A stretch of DNA of 64,000 nt from Pseudomonadota bacterium (GTDB lineage Bacteria > Pseudomonadota > Alphaproteobacteria > Sphingomonadales > Sphingomonadaceae), in contig JAIUPN010000001.1 of assembly GCA_020160755.1 (NCBI GenBank), forward strand, positions 682,001-746,000, written 5' to 3'. The notes below the pieces were generated by a model. It was not told the origin of the DNA. It did not search any database and saw nothing but the letters and a program-made list of their open reading frames with translations. A program made the translations under genes and the position numbers. This document shows, piece by piece, positions 59,402 through 64,000 of this stretch (positions within the stretch are counted from its first letter, which is position 1; every line of letters starts with the position of its first letter).

Positions 59402-59622
59402 AGCCGCCCGCCGATCCCCGTGCCCAGTGTCACGCCAAGATGCCGTGGCCGACGAAGGCCGCCGCGCTCGATCATCGCCGCCGCCTACTCGATCGCCGGC
59501 GGAACCCCCGCGCCTGCCATAAGGAAAAGGCCCGCGGCGTATCCGCCCTGCACCCTTACCGCTGCCCATCCTGCCACCAGTGGCACTTGGGCAACCCCAG
59601 CGAGGGAAAGGTCGCGAAATGA
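59398..59622 (+). CDS. Small basic early protein with CxxC
   Basis: A 74-residue Arg/Lys/His-rich protein; the end RCPSCHQWHLG contains a zinc-type CxxC with a nearby His, and CHAKMP and RACHKEK hold two more cysteines. It may bind nucleic acid. Coupled by ATGA on both sides. Confidence 0.6.
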   Translation: MKPPADPRAQCHAKMPWPTKAAALDHRRRLLDRRRNPRACHKEKARGVSALHPYRCPSCHQWHLGNPSEGKVAK

Positions 59623-59822
59623 CCAAGCTGTCCGACCACGCCCTGCGGGTCCGTATCGCCGAACTCGAGGCGATCAACCGCACCCGCTCCCTCACCCAAG
59701 CCGAAAGCCAGGAGTGCGAGCGGCTTGTCCATATTCACCGATGTAGGGTCAACGCCCGCCAACGCTCGATCGAGCGCAACGCCGCGCGCCTGTCCCTGCT
59801 AACAGGAGGCCTACCGGCATGA
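59619..59822 (+). CDS. Small helical early protein
   Basis: A 67-residue basic helical protein, MTKLSDHALRVRIAELEAINRTRSLTQAESQECERLVHIHRCR... The ATG at 59619 overlaps the previous stop, which decides it against an in-frame start further upstream. GAGGGAAAGG lies just before it. Function unknown. Confidence 0.6.
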   Translation: MTKLSDHALRVRIAELEAINRTRSLTQAESQECERLVHIHRCRVNARQRSIERNAARLSLLTGGLPA

Positions 59823-60130
59823 GCGCCCCTCTTCCCGACTTCCCGATCGACAGCATATTCGGCCAATCCCTGACCGACGTGATGCGCGAACGCGCCCGCG
59901 CGATCGTCACCTTCGGCCACGACGCTGCGGCCGACGACGCGATCGGCCTGCACGCCCTGGCGGCCCGCGCGACCGCCTTCATGCAGATTGCCGACGATCG
60001 CGCCACCGGCGGCCCCGCCGCGCGCATTCTGCCCGCCGCACGGAAAAAGGCCGTCCAGGCCGTCGCCATCGGCCTTGCCTTCATCGACGCGATCGACCGA
60101 GAAATGGCGCGCGAAGGATCCGGCGAATGA
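59819..60130 (+). CDS. Small early protein
   Basis: A 103-residue helical protein, MSAPLPDFPIDSIFGQSLTDVMRERARAIVTFGHDAAADDAIGLHALAARATAFMQIADD... It is Ala-rich without motif. AGGAGG precedes the start. Coupled to both neighbours by four-base overlaps. Confidence 0.62.
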   Translation: MSAPLPDFPIDSIFGQSLTDVMRERARAIVTFGHDAAADDAIGLHALAARATAFMQIADDRATGGPAARILPAARKKAVQAVAIGLAFIDAIDREMAREGSGE

Positions 60131-61353
60131 AGGCGCCGCCCTATGCCCCCGCCGACATCCAATGGCTGCGCGACAATTATGGTCCTCTCGGCCCGCGTCT
60201 CTGTGCTGAACATCTGGGCCGAACTCGCCGCGCCATCTATGCCAAAGCCAACGAGCTCGGACTGCACTCGAAAGGTGAGCAGCGCGCCCGCTCGCCGCTG
60301 CTCGCTGGTGCTGAGCTTGAGGAAGCGATCCGGCTTCGCGAGGATGATCGCTGGTCATTCGCTCGCATTGGCAAGCGCTACGGCGTCTGCGAGGCCGCCG
60401 CGACCAATGCGGTGCTGATCGCCCTATGCCCCCGCAAGGGGCATTCCCCTGCCCGACGCGACGCGCATGGTGGTCTCTTGCCCTCGGAAATCGACCGCCT
60501 GCGCCTGATGCTCCAAATGGGCACCAAGGCGGTCGATATCCAGCTGCGCATGGGTGTCAGCGCGGCATGCGTTGCTGAACAGCGTCGTCGCTACCAAGCT
60601 GACCTCGCGACCCGCGAAAGAGCGCCACTTCCCCCTTACGGCAACGGCGAACGCTATAGCGGAGTCCGCGTGTCCAAGGCCGATCTGCGCCGTGTCGAAG
60701 CGATGCTGCTTCAGGGCTTTGGCTCGACCCGCACTTGCCGCGAAACGGGCGTCAGCAATACTGTGTGTAAGCGGGTCCGGAATAACTTGGTGAAGCGTCT
60801 TGCTCGCAAGGGCCAGTCTCTCCCCGGATGCGACATCGACGGCAACCGCCAGCGCCAACTTCCCGGCCTTCGAAACGTCCATCCCGCGCAGGTTAGCGCG
60901 ATGAAGACCCTGCTGGTTGACGGCATCCCCGTCCGCCGTGCGGGCACTATCACCGGCATCGGTCACTGCAGCGCCTATAGGATCCGCGACGAATTGAACG
61001 CCGAGCGCGCCGCCCAGGGCAAGCCGCCCATCCCGCGGATCCACGTCAACAGCACCGCCGGCAGGAAAGCCGCGAAAGCCGCCGAATGGCTGAACGGCCC
61101 CCGCGATATTGTCCGCTTTCGACAGCTCATCATCGAACTCGGATACGACGCGGCCGTCATCGCGATGAAAGCCGAGATCCGCGATCGCGAGGATGCCGCG
61201 CGCGCCGCGCGCCAGGCGGAACGCGATCGGCCGCGCACCTTCGAAGAACAGCTCGAGCGCGTCCGCGCCGGCGCCAAAATCTCGATCCGCCAACCCATCC
61301 GCAAAGCCGACCCCGCCTACACCCTGGGCGGCGTCGCGACAGGAGCCCTTTGA
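60127..61353 (+). CDS. Protein with several helix-turn-helix modules
   Basis: A 408-residue basic protein. Five HTH-like modules can be traced: residues 7-46 (YAPADIQWLRDNYGPLGPRLCAEHLGRTRRAIYAKANELGL), 61-100, 118-156, 181-222 and 250-291. The last three share the pattern of an opening helix, G at the turn before TRxxG/RMG, and GVS or GIG before a recognition helix rich in Arg. The first resembles GcrA/SANT-like small HTH units. The C-terminus is charged and likely helical. It probably binds phage DNA, for example at the origin or as a packaging or regulatory factor. Coupled to the previous gene. Confidence 0.65.
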   Translation: MKAPPYAPADIQWLRDNYGPLGPRLCAEHLGRTRRAIYAKANELGLHSKGEQRARSPLLAGAELEEAIRLREDDRWSFARIGKRYGVCEAAATNAVLIALCPRKGHSPARRDAHGGLLPSEIDRLRLMLQMGTKAVDIQLRMGVSAACVAEQRRRYQADLATRERAPLPPYGNGERYSGVRVSKADLRRVEAMLLQGFGSTRTCRETGVSNTVCKRVRNNLVKRLARKGQSLPGCDIDGNRQRQLPGLRNVHPAQVSAMKTLLVDGIPVRRAGTITGIGHCSAYRIRDELNAERAAQGKPPIPRIHVNSTAGRKAAKAAEWLNGPRDIVRFRQLIIELGYDAAVIAMKAEIRDREDAARAARQAERDRPRTFEEQLERVRAGAKISIRQPIRKADPAYTLGGVATGAL

Positions 61354-61354
61354 A

Positions 61355-61525
61355 ATGACCGATCACCGCGAATGGCAGCGCAAGACCTCGCTCCAGCACA
61401 TTGAGCGCCAGCGCGCCGAACAGCCCGGCGCGCCTATGCCCGATAAGCATTTGGCCACGAAGGCCGCCCAATATGTCGGCTCGACGACAGATCAGGTCCT
61501 CGCCTGGATGCGAGGTGCGAAATGA
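61355..61525 (+). CDS. Small early protein
   Basis: A 56-residue protein, MTDHREWQRKTSLQHIERQRAEQPGAPMPDKHLATKAAQYVGSTTDQVLAWMRGAK. It starts one base after the previous stop with AGGAG upstream and overlaps the ASCH gene start by four bases. No function known. Confidence 0.6.
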   Translation: MTDHREWQRKTSLQHIERQRAEQPGAPMPDKHLATKAAQYVGSTTDQVLAWMRGAK

Positions 61526-62034
61526 AGGCGCTGACCATTTGGCAACCATGGGCCAGCCTGATCATGGCTGGCGCCAAACCCTATGAATTCCGGGGCTGGC
61601 GCGCGCCGCGATCGCTCATCGGCCAGCGCATCGTCATCCACGCCGCTGCTCGCCCAGTCGACGAAGAGGCGGTTTCCAACCTCTACTACGTCATGAAATT
61701 CTGCGGCGAATGCGACAGCATCGCCCGCGAAGCGCAAGAAACTTGCCTTTTCCCAGCCAAGGCGGTGGAGGTCTTCGAGCAGCATCTTCCCGCCTATGGT
61801 GGCAAGGGCCTGCCGATCGGCGCCGGCCTTGGCACCGCCCTTCTGGGCGAACCGCGCAACGGCATCGAGATCGCCGAAGAATTCGGCGTACCCCGCGCCA
61901 ACGACAGCGAGCGCGACGATCATGCCAACTGGGGCTGGCCCCTCACCGACATCGAGATCTGGGACGAACCCATCCCAATGAAGGGCAAGCAAGGCTTTTG
62001 GAACTGGCCCGAACCCAAGGATTTCGGCCTTTGA
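61522..62034 (+). CDS. ASCH domain protein
   Basis: A 170-residue protein with an ASCH domain, recognised by the start MKALTIWQPWASLIMAGAKPYEFRGWRAPRSLIGQRIVIHAA and the end IWDEPIPMKGKQGFWNWPEP. ASCH domains are PUA-like beta barrels that bind RNA or modified nucleotides; phage copies are common and often lie beside DNA modification genes. Here the next gene is a DNA methyltransferase, coupled by TTGA overlap, so the two may act on the same modified base. The function is inferred. Confidence 0.82.
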   Translation: MKALTIWQPWASLIMAGAKPYEFRGWRAPRSLIGQRIVIHAAARPVDEEAVSNLYYVMKFCGECDSIAREAQETCLFPAKAVEVFEQHLPAYGGKGLPIGAGLGTALLGEPRNGIEIAEEFGVPRANDSERDDHANWGWPLTDIEIWDEPIPMKGKQGFWNWPEPKDFGL

Positions 62035-62720
62035 TCCCGACCATAACCATCGGCCCGCACCGCCTTTTTCTGGGCGATGCCTATGAAACCCGCGCGAAAC
62101 TGGGGTTTCAGGATTGCGACCTGTTCGATCCACCTTACTTGATCCGCGCAAGCGGCGGCGGACGCTACCGCAAGAAGCGCCCGATGATGGATCAGCTGAT
62201 TATCGAGGATCTGCACAAGGATTTCGATCATTCGATCATCAACCCGCTGCAGTGCGGCGCCGTCGTCGTCTTTGCACACAACGACCAGTTACCGAAGCTG
62301 CTGCCCTTACTCGACGGCAGCTTCCACCGACAGGCGCTTTGTGTCTGGCAAAAGACAAATCCCCAGCCGATCGCCAATAAGCATTATCGCTCGGATCTCG
62401 AATATTACGTACACGCATGGTCGCGCGGCTATCATCCCGCCGGCGCGATAGGCGACAAGCTACGCCACAGCCGTGTCTCTTCGCCTCGAGGCGCGGCGAA
62501 ATTCGACCATCCGACGCCGAAGCCCGACGCCCTAATGGACAAGATCGTCGGCAACGTCGCGGGCGAAACCATCTGCGATCCCTTCATGGGCACCGGCTCA
62601 ACCGGCGTCGCCGCAATCCGAGCGGGCAGAATCTTCACCGGCATCGAGCACAATCCCAAGCATTTCGAAACCGCCGTCGCTCGCTGCACGGCCGCCTTCC
62701 AGGAGCGCGCCGCAGCGTGA
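62031..62720 (+). CDS. DNA methyltransferase (N4/N6 type)
   Basis: A 229-residue amino-methyltransferase. The catalytic motif DPPY is at residues 33-36 (CDLFDPPYLIRA) and the SAM-binding motif DPFMGTGSTGVAAIRAGR lies near residue 185; with catalytic motif first this is the beta-class order. It likely methylates adenine N6 or cytosine N4, protecting phage DNA from host restriction. No restriction gene is beside it, so it is an orphan enzyme. The start is TTG at 62031, overlapping the ASCH stop (TTGA); the alternative ATG is too far inside. Confidence 0.87.
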   Translation: MIPTITIGPHRLFLGDAYETRAKLGFQDCDLFDPPYLIRASGGGRYRKKRPMMDQLIIEDLHKDFDHSIINPLQCGAVVVFAHNDQLPKLLPLLDGSFHRQALCVWQKTNPQPIANKHYRSDLEYYVHAWSRGYHPAGAIGDKLRHSRVSSPRGAAKFDHPTPKPDALMDKIVGNVAGETICDPFMGTGSTGVAAIRAGRIFTGIEHNPKHFETAVARCTAAFQERAAA

Positions 62721-62875
62721 GCCAGGCAGGTCGCCCTGATCCTGATTTGATACGTTTCGTGCAGGCCCTTGCCCGCGCGACCGCGGCGCGCGACATTGCC
62801 GCCTCCCGTTCTTTACCGAATCGACGCCATGCGCACCGTCATATACGCCCGCTTCTCAAGCAATCTTCAGAATAG
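62717..62875 (+). CDS. Small basic protein before the recombinase
   Basis: A 52-residue protein, MSQAGRPDPDLIRFVQALARATAARDIAASRSLPNRRHAHRH..., GTG start overlapping the methyltransferase stop (GTGA). It overlaps the recombinase gene by 47 bases. Small helical peptides of this form are often found before recombinase genes in prophages of this group. It might be a directionality factor, but this is a guess. Confidence 0.5.
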   Translation: MSQAGRPDPDLIRFVQALARATAARDIAASRSLPNRRHAHRHIRPLLKQSSE

Positions 62876-64000
62876 CCGGTCGATCGATGACCAGGTCGCC
62901 GTGTGCCGCGAGCGGTGCGAGGCCGAAGGTTGGACGATCGTCGACGTCTTCCGCGACTATGCGATCGGCGGCGGCGCCGGCGTCGACGAAAACCAGCGCC
63001 CCGGCCTGTTCTCCATGCTCGAGCTGGTCGAACGCGGCGGCATTGACCAGGTGCTTGCCGATACCAGCAGCCGCATCGCCCGCAACCAGGGCGACGCGCA
63101 CCATCTCCGCGACCGCATCAACTTCGCCGGTGCCCGAATCTTCACCCTAGCCGATGGCGAAATCAATGCGCTCACCGGCGGCATCAAGGGATTGCTCGAT
63201 GAACAGATGCGCAAGGATCTGGGCCACAACATCCGCCGAGCCCAGCGCGGTCGCGCGTCTCAAGGATTGTCGCCCGCCGGCATCGCCTATGGCTACCGCA
63301 AAATCCTGCAATTCGACGATCGCGGCAGGGCGATCAACGGCTTGCGGGAATTTGACCCTGACACCGCTCCGATCGTGACGCGGATCTTCACCGAATATGC
63401 ATCGGGCCGATCGGCCCGTCAGATCTGCGAGGATCTGAATAAGGACGGCATAGCGCCGCCGAGCGGTCAGTTCTGGCAGGTCAACACGCTCGCCGGCAGC
63501 AGGACGCGGCAGGACGGGATTTTACGCAACTGGCTCTACAATGGTCAGCTGGTCGTCGGCCGCACGCAAAAGCTGATCGACCCGCGCACCCGCAAAACCC
63601 GCATTCGCCCAAGGCCGCGCGAAGAATGGTCATTCAATCCGGTCCCGCACCTTCAGATTATCGACGATGATTTGTGGCAGGCGGTCGAGCTGCAGTTCGC
63701 CAAATTCGCTGATCGCCCGCGTGAACATGCACGTCGCCCCGCGAAGCTTCTGTCGAAGCTTTGCGTCTGCGGCGAATGCGGCAATTCCTATACCATCGTT
63801 CGAAAGACCCGCTGGGGATGCCGCGGCTTCCGCCAAGGCGGGCCTTCGGTCTGCACGAACAGCCGGACGATCGACAACGACGATCTAGAGCGTCGCGCCA
63901 TCAACGGCCTGACCGAGCAGCTGCTCGATCCCGACATGGTGTCAGCTTTCGTCCGCGAATATCATCTCGACTATACCCGCCGCGCTGGCGAGATCACGGG
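62829..64000 (+). CDS. Large serine recombinase/integrase, truncated by the window edge
   Basis: The first 390 codons of a large serine recombinase. The N-terminal resolvase domain starts MRTVIYARFSSNLQNSRSIDDQ with the nucleophile Ser10, and has LVERGGIDQVLADTSSRIARNQGD. The recombinase domain follows (IRRAQRGRASQGLSPAGIAYGYRKI, then DLNKDGIAPPSGQFWQ), and a zinc ribbon CVCGECGNSYTIVRKTRWGCRGFRQ plus the cysteine of SVCTNS. It would integrate and excise the prophage. P2-like phages normally use a tyrosine integrase, so this is a replacement. The C-terminal coiled coil is outside the window. Confidence 0.93.
   Translation, partial: MRTVIYARFSSNLQNSRSIDDQVAVCRERCEAEGWTIVDVFRDYAIGGGAGVDENQRPGLFSMLELVERGGIDQVLADTSSRIARNQGDAHHLRDRINFAGARIFTLADGEINALTGGIKGLLDEQMRKDLGHNIRRAQRGRASQGLSPAGIAYGYRKILQFDDRGRAINGLREFDPDTAPIVTRIFTEYASGRSARQICEDLNKDGIAPPSGQFWQVNTLAGSRTRQDGILRNWLYNGQLVVGRTQKLIDPRTRKTRIRPRPREEWSFNPVPHLQIIDDDLWQAVELQFAKFADRPREHARRPAKLLSKLCVCGECGNSYTIVRKTRWGCRGFRQGGPSVCTNSRTIDNDDLERRAINGLTEQLLDPDMVSAFVREYHLDYTRRAGEIT

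Overview
The window comes from a high-GC alphaproteobacterium, most likely a sphingomonad of the Sphingopyxis/Sphingomonas type. This is inferred from the gene set (a DUF2849-CysI-DUF934-CysH sulfate reduction operon, a UPF0262 protein, a coniferyl-aldehyde-type dehydrogenase), the codon bias towards G/C in third positions, the intergenic palindromes, and an alphaproteobacterial LexA box (GTTC-N7-GTTC). No database search was possible, so names rest on motifs and family recognition.

Positions 1 to about 28,040 are ordinary chromosome. In order they hold: the start of an aldehyde dehydrogenase; a thiolase; an RcnB-like secreted protein; a small lipoprotein; an SH3-like secreted protein; a 2-hydroxyacid dehydrogenase; a tight three-gene operon (nitronate-monooxygenase-like flavoprotein, PLP enzyme, helical protein with an HExxH motif); a glycosyltransferase coupled to an alpha/beta hydrolase that appears to start at ATT; an AstD-like dehydrogenase; the siroheme/sulfate reduction operon (cobA, DUF2849, cysI, DUF934, cysH); dnaB; a run with UPF0262, a GH25-like protein, cytidine deaminase and dCTP deaminase; a DoxX protein; an enoyl-reductase/thioesterase pair behind a LiuR-like operator; an OmpR/EnvZ-type two-component pair; an EF-hand protein; an esterase lipoprotein; an FKBP isomerase; and a small membrane protein.

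From about 28,038 to beyond the right edge lies a P2-like prophage. Its left border is marked by a 21-base match to the 3' end of tRNA-Gly(UCC), a likely attL. Next come an AT-richer non-coding segment with repeated CTTACAT motifs, a LexA-controlled zinc-finger gene and a gene of unknown function. The structural genes then follow P2 order: portal Q and terminase P leftward; O, N, M, L, X, lysis genes, R, S, J, I, tail fibres, V, W, FI, FII, E/E', T, U and D rightward. E/E' carries the classic -1 frameshift site. A leftward block after D encodes a trypsin-like protease, a zinc-ribbon membrane protein and an S24-type repressor. The rightward early region encodes Cro- and CII-like regulators, an Ogr-type late activator, a primase-helicase, many small translationally coupled genes, a protein with several HTH modules, an ASCH protein, a DNA methyltransferase and a large serine recombinase cut by the window edge.

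The parts fit a working temperate phage. The Ogr-like protein would act on three matching TGT-N13-ACA boxes placed before the P/O, J and V operons. The S24 repressor has the features of self-cleaving repressors and sits beside CTATAGG operators. The LexA box at the left end would tie a phage gene to DNA damage. On the chromosomal side, a 15-base box occurs about 110 bases upstream of both the RcnB-like and the EF-hand genes, in the same orientation, and may define a small envelope regulon.
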